A stretch of 64,000 nt of DNA from JAJKIV01 sp036741775 (GCA_036741775.1 DAINRQ010000031.1:1-64000); one strand, 5' to 3'; shown: positions 35,573-45,092, counted from the first letter of the stretch. The notes: generated by a model not told the origin, from the letters alone. A program made the numbers and translations.

Positions 35573-36582
35573 ATCCGGCGCCCATAACTCACTCTGGAGC
35601 GGTGTCGCAGCCGCCGCCGGTGCGCATTGGCGGTCGGAGTTCGCGGCAACGCCGCCCGGTCGTCGCGGTCGACGAGCTTCCCGCGCTCGACGGCCTGGCG
35701 AATCCGGCTCGCTATCTCGCGGCGCATTCCCGATCGTTTCGATTCGCGGCCTCCCTGATGGGACCTGTGGAGCGCGCCCGAATCGCGCGCGTCTACGCGT
35801 GGTGCCGCTACGTGGACAACCTCGTGGACGCCGGCGTCAACGCGGATCTGGCCGAGCGACGGCTCGACACCTGGCTGGCGTGCTCGCGCGCCGCCTACGA
35901 AGGCCGCGACTGCGGCGTCGAGCTCGTGAATCGCGTGATGGGTGAGATGGCGGAGGAGGAGATCCCATTCGCGTATGCACATGACCTCGTTCGCGCGATG
36001 CGGAGTGACCTGTACTTCTCGCCGTACCCCGATCTAGAGGCGTTGCAGGTCTACACGTACCGAGCCGCGGGCGTGGTCGGCCGCTGGCTCACCGAGCTCC
36101 ATGGCGTGCACGATGAGTGGATGCTCGAGCGTGCGACGGCCCTGGGACGGGCGATGCAGTTGACCAACATTCTTCGCGACGTCGGGGAGGATCTCGAGCG
36201 CGGGCGCATGTATCTCCCCACGCGTGAGCTCGCGCGGTGTGGGCTCGCTGCGGGCGACATCGATGGCATTCGGAGTGGCGCGCGGGAGATCGATGCGCCC
36301 TATCGCGACCTCACCGAAGCGCTCATCGAGGCGGCTGACGACGACTATCGATTCGCCGCCGAAGGGATCGTGCACCTCCCGCGCGCGTTCAGGCGCGCGG
36401 CGGGTGTCGCGAGCGCGGTCTACCGCGGAATTCACGATGGGATTCGGCGGAACGGATACGATAACGTTCGACGCCGTGCGTACACGTCGCAGCGCGAGAA
36501 GCTCGTGTTGGCCGCCGGGGCTCTGGTCGCGCTCGCTCGGCCGCGTGGATGGGGTGCCCCGCGGGCCCGGGTCGCGCAGTGA
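35569..36582 (+). CDS. crtB: Phytoene/squalene synthase family protein
   Basis: 337 aa. Condenses two geranylgeranyl-diphosphate molecules to phytoene. Motifs: YAWCRYVDNLVDAG (first Asp-rich region), YTYRAAGVVGRW, and the second Asp-rich region ALGRAMQLTNILRDVGEDLERGRMYLP. GTG start overlaps the cruF stop (35569-35572). Neighbourhood with cruF and idi favours phytoene over squalene. No phytoene desaturase (crtI) gene is in the window. Confidence 0.9.
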   Translation: MNPAPITHSGAVSQPPPVRIGGRSSRQRRPVVAVDELPALDGLANPARYLAAHSRSFRFAASLMGPVERARIARVYAWCRYVDNLVDAGVNADLAERRLDTWLACSRAAYEGRDCGVELVNRVMGEMAEEEIPFAYAHDLVRAMRSDLYFSPYPDLEALQVYTYRAAGVVGRWLTELHGVHDEWMLERATALGRAMQLTNILRDVGEDLERGRMYLPTRELARCGLAAGDIDGIRSGAREIDAPYRDLTEALIEAADDDYRFAAEGIVHLPRAFRRAAGVASAVYRGIHDGIRRNGYDNVRRRAYTSQREKLVLAAGALVALARPRGWGAPRARVAQ

Positions 36583-37139
36583 TTCCGGAGTCGGTCCTGC
36601 CCGGGGGTCGAGACGAGGACTTCGTCGTGCTCGTGGACGATCACGACGTCGTCGTCGGGACGGCGCCGAAGCTCGCGGCGCACAGGGACGGGCACCTTCA
36701 TCGGGCGGTGTCTGTGGTCCTGTTCGACGACCACGGACGCGTCCTGCTCCAGCGCCGCGCTGACGGCAAATACCATTCTGGCGGCCTCTGGTCGAACACG
36801 TGTTGCGGTCACCCACGCCCTGGGGAGTCGGTGCATGATGCCGCGCAGCGTCGGCTCGGCGCCGAGCTCGGGGTCGCCGGGTGCGAGCTAACCGCTGTGT
36901 CCTGGTTCGTTTACCGTGCAAGCCTCGACGACGGACTGGTGGAGCACGAGCTGGATCATGTCCTGGTCGGTCGGTGGAACGGGTCGACGCTGCCGGATCC
37001 CACGGAGGTCTCGGAAACACGGTGGGTAGACCCGGATGCCGTGCTCCGGGAGCTCGCGGCCGCCCCGGGACGGTTCACGGTGTGGATGCGGGAGGTCGTC
37101 GAGCGGGCTTACGTTGACCGGGGGCGTTCCATCGGCTAG
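36579..37139 (+). CDS. idi: Isopentenyl-diphosphate delta-isomerase, type I
   Basis: 186 aa. Nudix-fold isomerase of IPP and DMAPP. Catalytic Cys in SNTCCGHPRPGE (about 76) and the catalytic/metal Glu in DDGLVEHELDHVLVG. HLHRAVSVVLFDDHGRVLLQRR opens the Nudix core. The GTG start overlaps the crtB stop by GTGA, so the operon runs cruF-crtB-idi with coupled translation at both junctions. Confidence 0.92.
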   Translation: MIPESVLPGGRDEDFVVLVDDHDVVVGTAPKLAAHRDGHLHRAVSVVLFDDHGRVLLQRRADGKYHSGGLWSNTCCGHPRPGESVHDAAQRRLGAELGVAGCELTAVSWFVYRASLDDGLVEHELDHVLVGRWNGSTLPDPTEVSETRWVDPDAVLRELAAAPGRFTVWMREVVERAYVDRGRSIG

Positions 37140-37352
37140 GTTTCGCATGCGGTCAAAGGCGCGCACGACGCGCGCAAACTCCATCGGCCAAGGGGCGTCG
37201 CTCTCGCGGTGGCCCCTTTCGTTTTTCGAGGTCACGCCGGCCCCTGACCGATGGGGACCGCGCTCGAGTCACGCGAGCTCGAGACAACCGTGTTCGGTGT
37301 GTACGCAGCCCGTACTCCGATCACCAACCATTTTCTTTACTGGAGTACGGCG

Positions 37353-37565
37353 ATGCGCCTCACCGGGACCGTCAAGTGGTTCAACGACAGCAAGGGGTTC
37401 GGTTTCATCACGCGCGATGATGGAGAGAAGGACTGTTTTGTCCATCACTCCGCCATCGGTGGTAGCGGCTTCAAGACGCTCGCCGAGGGCGAGCGCGTGG
37501 AGTTCGATGTGGTGCAGGGCGCCAAGGGCCCTGCCGCCGAGAACGTGACGAAGGTGGGGCGCTGA
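37353..37565 (+). CDS. Cold-shock domain protein
   Basis: 70 aa single cold-shock domain: GTVKWFNDSKGFGFITRDDG holds RNP1 (KGFGFI) and DCFVHHSAIGG holds RNP2, followed by LAEGERVEFDVVQGAKGPAA. Binds single-stranded RNA or DNA. The upstream 213 bp has no gene and would give a long 5' leader, as is common for csp mRNAs. Followed at 136 bp by rpsU. Confidence 0.93.
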   Translation: MRLTGTVKWFNDSKGFGFITRDDGEKDCFVHHSAIGGSGFKTLAEGERVEFDVVQGAKGPAAENVTKVGR

Positions 37566-37701
37566 TTCGTCGCCGCGGAGTTACCGCCCATGCTGAGGGC
37601 AGGCCGGCGTGGAGGCGTACTACCGCCTCCGCGCCGGCCGTTCGTTTGTGTTCATGGTCGTGTTCCCATGGGGCACGACGGGATTTTGCCTCGGAGGTCA
37701 G

Positions 37702-37893
37702 ATGATCGAAGTCACACTGAGCGAGACCGACCGCCTGGATTGGGCGCTCAAGTCGTTCAAGAAGAAGGTGCTCAAATCGGGGATCCTGAAGGATCTCCGC
37801 AAGAAGCGGCACTACGTGAAGCCGAGTGAGGCGAAGCAGCTCAAGGCCGCCGCGGCGCGTCGTCGCGGGCGGACCGTGCGGCGTCCACGTTAG
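37702..37893 (+). CDS. rpsU: 30S ribosomal protein S21
   Basis: 63 aa. MIEVTLSETDRLDWALKSFK, then KKVLKSGILKDLRKKRHYVK and an Arg-rich tail. S21 sits near the anti-Shine-Dalgarno region of 16S rRNA. A GGAGGT lies only 3 bp before this ATG; the frame is open upstream, but family members start here. Confidence 0.9.
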   Translation: MIEVTLSETDRLDWALKSFKKKVLKSGILKDLRKKRHYVKPSEAKQLKAAAARRRGRTVRRPR

Positions 37894-37947
37894 GCAGATC
37901 GCGCAGGCGGCGTTCGCGCCGCACATCACTCCAGGTGGAGGGTTTGC

Positions 37948-38169
37948 ATGTCGAAGGAGGAAGCGTTAGCGCTGGATGGAATTGTCTCCGACGTCCTGCC
38001 GAGCGCGATGTTCCGCGTCTCGCTGGACAACGGGCACTCGGTGATCGCCACGCTCGCGGGGAAGATGCGGCGGTTCCGTATTCGCGTTCTGAACGGTGAC
38101 CGTGTCACGGTGGAGGTTTCGCCCTACGATCTGACTCGTGGGCGTATCACGTTCCGTCACAAGGGGTAA
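37948..38169 (+). CDS. infA: Translation initiation factor IF-1
   Basis: 73 aa, full length. OB-fold with KEEALALDGIVSDVLPSAMF, LDNGHSVIATLAGKMRRFRI and DRVTVEVSPYDLTRGRITF. Binds the 30S A site with IF-2 and IF-3. Follows rpsU by 54 bp and sits apart from the usual ribosomal-protein cluster, together with a cold-shock gene; this suggests a growth/cold-responsive translation unit. Confidence 0.95.
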   Translation: MSKEEALALDGIVSDVLPSAMFRVSLDNGHSVIATLAGKMRRFRIRVLNGDRVTVEVSPYDLTRGRITFRHKG

Positions 38170-38176
38170 TCGAACG

Positions 38177-39124
38177 GTGACCGTCAAAGCACCCTCGTTC
38201 GCGTTCGAGGTCGCCGTGTCGGCGACCGACTACGACACACGCGTGATGCGCGCGCTCGAGCGACAGCTCGCGTTGCGCCTGCCGGGCGTACGGTCGGCGC
38301 ATCCGGTGTGGACCGCGTCCGGCGAGGAGGTGCTCGACACGCCGCGGTCGCAGGTCTTCGCGCGGTCGGCGCGCATCGTCGTCGTCCTCTACCAGCACCT
38401 GTGGGGGAAGGACGAGACGACGAAGGAGGACGCCGCCGTCATCAAGCGACGCCTCACGGGCAAGGGCGCGGAGTCGGTGCGTGTGGTGCTGCTGGATCAG
38501 ACGGCGACGCCGAGCTGGCTGCGCAAGTCACCGGCGCGGGCGTTCGGGGAGCGCGAGATCGAGCGGTGCGCGGAGTGGATCATCGAGGCCGTCGCCGCAG
38601 CGGGTGGCGCAACGCGTCGCTCCGAGGTGGAAGTCGAGGTCGAGGGTGAGCCGGCGGACGAGCGGGCCGCGAAACAGCGCGAAGCATTCCTGGGATCGCA
38701 CCGCGCTATCGCGCACCTCGGCCGCGAGTTCGATCGCCTGGCCGGCGCGGTGGAACGTCGTGTGGCGACCGTGAACCGCGACGAGGTCGAGACGCCGCTC
38801 GAGGTGCACCGGATGCCGGGGCGGTGCACGGTGCAGCTCGGGCCTGTTGCCCTCACGCTCTCGTGGGTGCGCACGCGGCCTGACACGGTCGCAACGGGCC
38901 GTCTCATGATCATCGAGTGGGAGGGCCGCGTCGCTCAACGCGCGACGGGCACGCGTCCGAGCGCGGTGCCGCTGCGAGAAACGGTGCTCCGGGCCGACGC
39001 AACGCGAGTGGAGGACTGGCAGTGGCGGAGCGACGAGGTCGTGGGTTACGCCTACGACTCCGACGAGCTCGCCGCGCACTGCGTCGATTCGCTCGCGCAC
39101 GCGCTGCAGGACCGCGTTCGTTAG
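38177..39124 (+). CDS. Hypothetical protein with a TIR/DUF4062-like N-terminal domain
   Basis: 315 aa. GTG start 8 bp after the infA stop. Residues ~5-125 have the alternating strand/helix order of TIR-type folds: FEVAVSATDYDTRVMRALER, SGEEVLDTPRSQVFARSARI, VVVLYQHLWGKDETTKEDAA (a Glu at the position of the TIR catalytic Glu), VRVVLLDQTATPSWLRK, EREIERCAEWIIEAVAAAGG. A hydrophilic linker and a ~110-residue beta-rich C-terminal domain follow (CTVQLGPVALTLSWVRTR, RLMIIEWEGRVAQ, DWQWRSDEVVGYAYDSDELA). I infer a TIR-like fold from pattern only; NADase activity or a defence role is not shown. Confidence 0.5.
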   Translation: MTVKAPSFAFEVAVSATDYDTRVMRALERQLALRLPGVRSAHPVWTASGEEVLDTPRSQVFARSARIVVVLYQHLWGKDETTKEDAAVIKRRLTGKGAESVRVVLLDQTATPSWLRKSPARAFGEREIERCAEWIIEAVAAAGGATRRSEVEVEVEGEPADERAAKQREAFLGSHRAIAHLGREFDRLAGAVERRVATVNRDEVETPLEVHRMPGRCTVQLGPVALTLSWVRTRPDTVATGRLMIIEWEGRVAQRATGTRPSAVPLRETVLRADATRVEDWQWRSDEVVGYAYDSDELAAHCVDSLAHALQDRVR

Positions 39125-39132
39125 CTACGTCA

Positions 39133-39199
39133 GGGGTCAGAGTCCTAACGCATCGTTCCATTGCGCTGCAATGGAACGATGCGTTAGGACTCTGACCCC
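39133..39199. terminator. Family A palindrome between convergent genes
   Basis: Perfect 32-bp arms (39133-39164 and 39168-39199) with a 3-bp loop. Each arm starts GGGGTCAGAGTCCTAACGC. Separates the TIR-like gene and ggt, which converge, so a bidirectional terminator is likely. Confidence 0.75.
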
Positions 39200-39210
39200 T
39201 TACTCAGCCC

Positions 39211-40953
39211 CTAACGGGGGGCGCTGGCTTTCGAGTCGGGCGTGCGGAGGTCGGCGGCGCCGTAGGCCACACCCGTCTTCGTGTCGACCCAGATGGTGTG
39301 AGCGTCACCCTGACGGCCGTTCGAGAGCCGGACGTGATGACCTCGGGCGCGAAGGGCAGCGATCGTCGCGTCGCTCACCGTGCCGGGCTCGATCGTCGTC
39401 GAATCGGGCATCCATTGATGATGCATCCGCGGGGCGCTCACCGCGTTGCGAGCCGACTGCCCGAACGCCGTCACGCCAAGCACGACGTCGATGACCGTAT
39501 TCGGAATCGTTCGGCCGCCCGGCGAACCCGTGACCAGCACCACACGCCCGTCACGCGTGACGATTGCCGGGGACATCGAGCTCAGCATCCGCTTCCCCGG
39601 GGCGATGAGGTTCGCGGGCGTGCCGATGTCGCCCGTCGTGTTCGTCTCGCCAGGCTTCTTGTTGAAATCGCCCATCTCGTTGTTCAGGATGAACCCCGCG
39701 CCGCGCACGACCACGCCGGAGCCGTAGCCGCCCTCGAGCGTGTACGTGTTCGAGACCGCGTTCCCCTCGGCGTCCACGACGGAGAAGTGCGTCGTTTCAT
39801 CGGATTCCGCGGTACGTGTGCTCACGATGTCGGCGCCGATCTCGAGGCTCGTCGAGGCGCGGTTGCGATCGATCGTCCTGGCGAGCGAATCGGCGTACGC
39901 CTTCGACGTCAGGCGCGCCATCGGGACCGAGACGAAGTCCGGATCGCCCAGCCAGCGCGCCCGGTCCGCATACGCCCGACGCGCCGCCTCGATGCGGAGG
40001 TGGAGATATTCGGTCGACCAGCGATCCATCTTCGGGACGTCGAACCGCTCCAGGATGTTCAACGTCTCGAGCATCACCGCGCCGCCGGAGCTCGGCGGCC
40101 CCATGGCGATGATCTCGTGGCCGTTGAACGTGCCTCGAACCGGGGCGCGCTCCTTCGCCTCGTAGTTGGCGAGGTCGGCCTTCGAGATGATCCCGCCATT
40201 CGCCTTCATCTGCGCGGCGAGGCTATCGGCGATCCAGCCGGTGTAGAACGCGTCGGGCCCGTCCGACGCGATCGCCTCGAGCGCGCGGCCGAGGTCCGCC
40301 AGCCGAAGGGTGTCGCCCTCCTTCCATTCGCCGCCCCCCGGCTTTCCGTAGACAGCCACGGATGACGGGAACGGCGCCATCAACCCGGCGACCGTCCGGT
40401 TGAGGCTCGCGGCGAGGGCTCGCGACAACGGGAACCCGGTCGACGCGAGCCGGGCTGCGGGGCGGACCACATCGGACCAGGGAAGCTTGCCGAAGCGCTT
40501 GTGAGCCAGGGCCAGTCCGCGAACGGTGCCGGGCACGCCGGGCGCGAGCCACCCCGACCTCGTGAGAGACCGGTCGATCGTACCGTCGGGCTCGAGATAC
40601 ATGGTCGGCGTCGCTGCACCGGGTGCCCGCTCACGATAGTCGAACGTGGTGGCGCGACCGTCCGTCGTGCGGACGATCATGAACCCTCCACCGCCGAGGT
40701 TGCCAGCACTCGGGTGCGTCACCGCGAGCGCGAATCCGGTAGCGACGGCGGCGTCCACTGCGTTGCCGCCGCGAGCCAGGACGGACGCGCCTATGTCCGA
40801 CGCGATCCCCGACACCGAGACGACCAGCCCTCGCTTCGAGGCGACCGTCGCGGTATCGCGGGCAGGGGTCTGCGCGGTATTCGTCGCCGGTGCGACGAAC
40901 GAAAGAACGGCGGTGGCGAGAAGGGCGGCGGACTGGCGTCTGAGCGAGGTCAT
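39211..40953 (-). CDS. ggt: Gamma-glutamyltransferase
   Basis: 580 aa, with a signal peptide (ALLATAVLSFVAPATNTAQ). Heterodimer formed by autocleavage before the catalytic Thr of DETTHFSVVDAEGNAVSNTY (about 388). Other marks: GGNAVDAAVATGFALAVTHP, NLGGGGFMIVRTTDG, and SSMSPAIVTRDGR with TGSPGGRTIPN. Periplasmic degradation of glutathione and other gamma-glutamyl compounds. Diverges from the S9 peptidase gene. Confidence 0.94.
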   Translation of the reverse strand: MTSLRRQSAALLATAVLSFVAPATNTAQTPARDTATVASKRGLVVSVSGIASDIGASVLARGGNAVDAAVATGFALAVTHPSAGNLGGGGFMIVRTTDGRATTFDYRERAPGAATPTMYLEPDGTIDRSLTRSGWLAPGVPGTVRGLALAHKRFGKLPWSDVVRPAARLASTGFPLSRALAASLNRTVAGLMAPFPSSVAVYGKPGGGEWKEGDTLRLADLGRALEAIASDGPDAFYTGWIADSLAAQMKANGGIISKADLANYEAKERAPVRGTFNGHEIIAMGPPSSGGAVMLETLNILERFDVPKMDRWSTEYLHLRIEAARRAYADRARWLGDPDFVSVPMARLTSKAYADSLARTIDRNRASTSLEIGADIVSTRTAESDETTHFSVVDAEGNAVSNTYTLEGGYGSGVVVRGAGFILNNEMGDFNKKPGETNTTGDIGTPANLIAPGKRMLSSMSPAIVTRDGRVVLVTGSPGGRTIPNTVIDVVLGVTAFGQSARNAVSAPRMHHQWMPDSTTIEPGTVSDATIAALRARGHHVRLSNGRQGDAHTIWVDTKTGVAYGAADLRTPDSKASAPR

Positions 40954-41094
40954 GGGCGGCGGGAAGTTGATTCACTAAGGTACGTCATGGTGTGGAGGTT
41001 CGCCCACTAACGCCTCGCGCTTCTCGTGCGTATCAACAGAGCTACGCCCGCGCATACCAGCGCGCCGGTGCGCTTCACCCATCCCGGAGTGTCC

Positions 41095-43776
41095 ATGCCC
41101 CTCACGTTCCGTCGCAACGCCACGCGAATGATCGCGCTGTCGGCGGCGCTCGTCGCTGCCACAGCTCCCATTGGGCGCGCCCAGCAGAACGCCGCGAACA
41201 ACGGCGCGGAAGAGCTTCCTCCGCGGGAGCGTCTCGTCAAAGAGACCTACGTGCGACCACCCGAGGCAATCGCGCGCCTGGTGACTGCCCCGCGCCAGAA
41301 CAATGTCAGCCTGACGAATCAGAGCCCGAACCGGAAGTATTTCCTCTCTCTTCGCAGTGACGATCTGCCGACCCTCCAGGACTTTGGCAAATCGCACTAC
41401 TACTTCGCCGGGCTCCAGGTCGACCACAAGGCGAACCGGGCGCGCGCGCTGACGACCCGCGGCGCCGACGGCATCACGATCGTCGACGCGACGACGGGAC
41501 AGTCGCGGTCGATCGACGCGCCGCGCGGGGCCTCAGTCAGCAGCGCGGCCTGGTCACCGGACGGTTCGAAGGTCGCGTACATCGCGAACTTCGATGACGC
41601 GTCGCGCATTTACGTCGCAGACGTGGCGACCGGGCGGTCGCGGCTGGTGTCGCAGCGCCCACTGCTCGCCACGCTCGTGACCGATGTCGAGTGGACGGCC
41701 GACGGCACGCAGCTCGTCGCCGTGCTCATTCCCGATGGGCGCAAAGCCGAGCCGAGGCGCCCCGAGATCGCGACCGGGCCGCTCGTTCGCCTCACCGATG
41801 AGAAGAAGGAGCAGACGCGCGTGTTCGCGAGCCTCCTCCGCGATCCGTTCGAGAAAGAGCTGATGGAGTACTACGTCACCGGCCAGCTCGCCCTGATCAA
41901 CGCGAGCTCGGGCGCGGTGCGCAACATCGGCGTGCCGGCAATGATCGACGAGGTGGATGCGTCACCGGATGGGAAGTACTTCCACGTGACGCTGATGCAG
42001 AAGCCGTTCTCGTACATCGTGCAGTACAACTCGTTCGGCCGGTCCGATCAGATCTGGGATGCCGACGGGAAGATGCTGGTCGAGATCTCGAAGCGTCCGC
42101 TGCGCGAGGTGACGGAAGACGATGATGCCGGCCCAGGATTCGGTGGCGGTCAGAATGATCCCAATCCACGCAACGTCAGCTGGATGCCCGACGGCAGCGG
42201 TCTCTACTTCCTGCAACAGGACTCAGCGCCCGCGCGTCGCGGTGGCGCGGCGGTGGACACGGCAGAGGAGCAGGGTGCGCGTGGTCAGGGTGGGGCGCGC
42301 CGAAAGGACCGCCTCTACGCGTGGACACCGCCGTTCGATGCCGGCTCGAAGAAGGTTCTGCACGAGAGCGACAACCGCATGAGCGGCGTGCTCTTCACCG
42401 AGGACGCGAAGTCGGTGTTCGTGGCCGAGAACGCGTCGGGGACGGGGCATGTGTACGCGGTGTACTTCAACGAGCCCGGAAAACGGTACACGATCTGGCG
42501 GATGCGCGGGTTGACCGCATCGGTTGGTGGCCAGGGTGGGGGGTTCGGCGGTCGTCGCGGCGGTACCGGCGCGGACTCGGTGACGTTCTACCAGAACCCG
42601 GGCACCATCATGGCGAAGCGTGCGCGCTCGGGCGGTCAGGTCGCGATCGTGTCGTCGGATGGCCAGCACGCATACCTCCAGGGTACGCGCTACTTCAAGA
42701 CCTGGACGGACTCGGCGCCGCGCGGGTTCGTTGACAGGGTCGAGATCAAGACCGCGCAGAAGTCCCGGGTCTTCGAGGGGCGCACCGACATGTACGAGTC
42801 GGTGACAGCCGCGCTGGACGACGACTTCATGAAGTTCGTCGTTGAGCGTGAGTCGCCGACGCAGGTGCCGGACTCGTACGTCCGTGACGCCGCGAGTGGT
42901 CAGTACACCAAGGTCACGAACAACAAGGACTACACGCCGGAGTTCACGGCGCTGATTCGGAAGCGAATCCCCGTGACGCGTGCCGATGGCTACCGCTTCA
43001 TCGTGAACCTCACGTTGCCGGCGGACTACCGCCAGGGCACTCGGTTGCCGGGCATGTTCTGGTTCTACCCATACGAGTTCACCGATCAGGGTGCCTACGA
43101 CCGGACGCTGCGCACGAACAACATCAACCAGTTCCCGAGCTCGGGGCCGCGGACGATCGAATACCTGGCCATGCAGGGGTACGCAGTCGCGAACTTCAGC
43201 CCGCCCATCTTCGGTGAGTCGGGGCGGATGAACGACAACTACGTCTTCGACCTGCGGAACAACCTCGCCGCGGTGATCGATGAGCTCGACGCCCAAGGCT
43301 ACATCGACCGCTCACGCCTGGGACTTGGCGGTCACAGCTACGGCGCGTTCAGCACGGTGAACGCGATGGTGCACACGCCGTTCTTCAAGGCGGGCATCGC
43401 GGGGAACGGCATGTACAACCGTTCGCTCACGCCTAACGGGTTCCAGAGTGAGCGGCGCGACTTCTGGGAAGGGCAGAAGACGTACCTCGACATGTCGCCG
43501 TTCTTCAACGCAGACAAGCTCCAGGGCGCGCTCCTCATGTACCACTCGAGCGAGGACCAGAACGTCGGCACGGCGCCGCTCAGCTCGGAGCGCATGATGC
43601 ACGCGCTGCAGGGGCTCGGAAAGGTGGCGTCGCTGTACATGTATCCGTACGAGGATCACGGGCCGGCCGCGAAGGAGACGCTGCTCGATCAGTGGGCGCG
43701 CTGGACGGCGTGGCTGGACATCTACGTGAAAAACGCCGGGAAGGACCAGAAGGACCAGAAGGTCGCCTCGGAGTAA
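41095..43776 (+). CDS. S9 family peptidase (prolyl-oligopeptidase/glutamyl-endopeptidase type)
   Basis: 893 aa, secreted (MIALSAALVAATAPIGRAQQ). Residues ~60-600 form a beta-propeller with SPDG and ASPDGKY repeats; the C-terminal alpha/beta-hydrolase domain has Ser in LGLGGHSYGAF (about 747), Asp in YHSSEDQNVGT and His in YPYEDHGPAAK. It resembles the glutamyl endopeptidase branch. Start at 41095 is preceded by CGGAG and by an outer-frame extension without similarity. A 14-bp-arm hairpin at 43787-43824 ends the unit. Confidence 0.92.
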   Translation: MPLTFRRNATRMIALSAALVAATAPIGRAQQNAANNGAEELPPRERLVKETYVRPPEAIARLVTAPRQNNVSLTNQSPNRKYFLSLRSDDLPTLQDFGKSHYYFAGLQVDHKANRARALTTRGADGITIVDATTGQSRSIDAPRGASVSSAAWSPDGSKVAYIANFDDASRIYVADVATGRSRLVSQRPLLATLVTDVEWTADGTQLVAVLIPDGRKAEPRRPEIATGPLVRLTDEKKEQTRVFASLLRDPFEKELMEYYVTGQLALINASSGAVRNIGVPAMIDEVDASPDGKYFHVTLMQKPFSYIVQYNSFGRSDQIWDADGKMLVEISKRPLREVTEDDDAGPGFGGGQNDPNPRNVSWMPDGSGLYFLQQDSAPARRGGAAVDTAEEQGARGQGGARRKDRLYAWTPPFDAGSKKVLHESDNRMSGVLFTEDAKSVFVAENASGTGHVYAVYFNEPGKRYTIWRMRGLTASVGGQGGGFGGRRGGTGADSVTFYQNPGTIMAKRARSGGQVAIVSSDGQHAYLQGTRYFKTWTDSAPRGFVDRVEIKTAQKSRVFEGRTDMYESVTAALDDDFMKFVVERESPTQVPDSYVRDAASGQYTKVTNNKDYTPEFTALIRKRIPVTRADGYRFIVNLTLPADYRQGTRLPGMFWFYPYEFTDQGAYDRTLRTNNINQFPSSGPRTIEYLAMQGYAVANFSPPIFGESGRMNDNYVFDLRNNLAAVIDELDAQGYIDRSRLGLGGHSYGAFSTVNAMVHTPFFKAGIAGNGMYNRSLTPNGFQSERRDFWEGQKTYLDMSPFFNADKLQGALLMYHSSEDQNVGTAPLSSERMMHALQGLGKVASLYMYPYEDHGPAAKETLLDQWARWTAWLDIYVKNAGKDQKDQKVASE

Positions 43777-43786
43777 TGTGGCGAAG

Positions 43787-43890
43787 GCGAGGCGCCGCTG
43801 TCTTGTTAGGCAGCGGCGCCTCGCCGTTTGCGCGGGAACAGGGAACGGGGAACCGGGAAGCTGATGGCTGATGGCTGATGGCTGCAACGC
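43787..43890. repeat. Terminator hairpin followed by a heptamer array
   Basis: GCGAGGCGCCGCTG (43787-43800) pairs with 43811-43824. From 43834 the DNA is in 7-bp steps: GGGAACA, GGGAACG, GGGAACC, GGGAAGC, then three TGATGGC units to 43882. Confidence 0.8.
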
Positions 43891-43892
43891 TG

Positions 43893-45092
43893 CTACGCTG
43901 CCCGACTCGAGTCCGTGTCCTCCCCTTCGTTCCGCAGAAGCGGGCCCACGCGGTGCCGGCTCGTGACGCCGAGCTTCGCGAGCGTTCGCTCCACGTGGTT
44001 TCGCGCCGTGAAGAAGCGGACGCCCAGGCGCTCCGCGATCTCGTTGTTCGAGAGCCCGGCCGCCACCAGGCGAGCCACCTCGATCTCGCGCGTCGTCAGG
44101 CCATACTCGGCGCGCAGGGCGTCGTCGGTCACGGGCTCCGTCGCCGACGTCGTCACGGTCACCAGCACGGCCGGTCGCGCGCCAACGAGGGTCTCGCCGA
44201 CGAGCGAGCCTCGGAGGCGATAGACAACCGCGCCGACGTGCACGTTGCGTACGGCGACGTCGGTGCTCGGGATGCTGGCGCTCGCGCGCGTCGTGCCCGG
44301 CGTGCGCCGTCGCGCAACCGCGCCGAGCGCCCAAGCGATGCGTTGGGCCTCGTCGCGCAGGCGCGGAAGCTGGTCTCCGAGCCGCGACGCGGCGGGATTC
44401 GCGTGAACCGCGGTGCCATCGACGTCGAACAGGAGGGCGGCGTCGCCGAGCGAGTCGAGCATCCCCTCGACGTCCGCGCGGGACGCGTTCGCGCTCAGCC
44501 AGGCGTTCACCCCAGCCTGAAACGCCGGCGCGACGGCGCGGAACGCCGCGATCACGTCGCGATCGAACGCGCCCAGCCGGGCGTCGCGGCGAACGTACAG
44601 CGCCGCAACCGCGCCCGACGCCGCGCGAACTCGGATACCGAGCGCGTGGCGTGGTCTGTTCGGGCTAGGTGCCGTCTTCAGCCCGGCACTGGGCGCGAGG
44701 TCGTCTCGGATCCAGCAGATCGGATCCCCGAGCTCTGTCTGCTGGGGGACGCCGAGCTGTTCCGTCGACTCGTCGTGGCTCTGGTGGCAGACGCCGTCTG
44801 TGAGACTCGCCACGCCGATCGACCGCCATCGGGCGATTGCGCCCGGAAGCAGAATCGCCCCGGCGGTCGCGTTCCCGAGCGCGAGCAGGGCCTTGCCGAA
44901 GGCGTCTATCCAGGAGGCCGAGTCGGGATAGTCGAGCGGACCCAGCGCGACGGTGACTGCGTGCTCGAGCGGCGCGAAGTGGCGCCAGCCAGAGTCAGGG
45001 GGAGCGGTGACGCTGGGGGACGGAGTGGGTTGAACACAGCCTGTTGCTCCCTCGGCCATTTGGGCGGTCGGGGTCTCGATCGCGAAGGACAT
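43893..45092 (-). CDS. LuxR-type regulator with sensory N-terminus
   Basis: 399 aa. Residues ~30-215 resemble a GAF-like sensor (LEHAVTVALGPLDYPDSASW, RHALGIRVRAASGAVAALYV), ~220-320 a PAS-like segment (MLDSLGDAALLFDVDGTAVH, ANPAASRL), and the C-terminus is a GerE helix-turn-helix (LTTREIEVARLVAAGLSNNE, LGVRFFTARNHVERTLAKLG). No receiver domain, so it senses directly. It converges with the S9 gene. Target unknown. Confidence 0.82.
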   Translation of the reverse strand: MSFAIETPTAQMAEGATGCVQPTPSPSVTAPPDSGWRHFAPLEHAVTVALGPLDYPDSASWIDAFGKALLALGNATAGAILLPGAIARWRSIGVASLTDGVCHQSHDESTEQLGVPQQTELGDPICWIRDDLAPSAGLKTAPSPNRPRHALGIRVRAASGAVAALYVRRDARLGAFDRDVIAAFRAVAPAFQAGVNAWLSANASRADVEGMLDSLGDAALLFDVDGTAVHANPAASRLGDQLPRLRDEAQRIAWALGAVARRRTPGTTRASASIPSTDVAVRNVHVGAVVYRLRGSLVGETLVGARPAVLVTVTTSATEPVTDDALRAEYGLTTREIEVARLVAAGLSNNEIAERLGVRFFTARNHVERTLAKLGVTSRHRVGPLLRNEGEDTDSSRAA

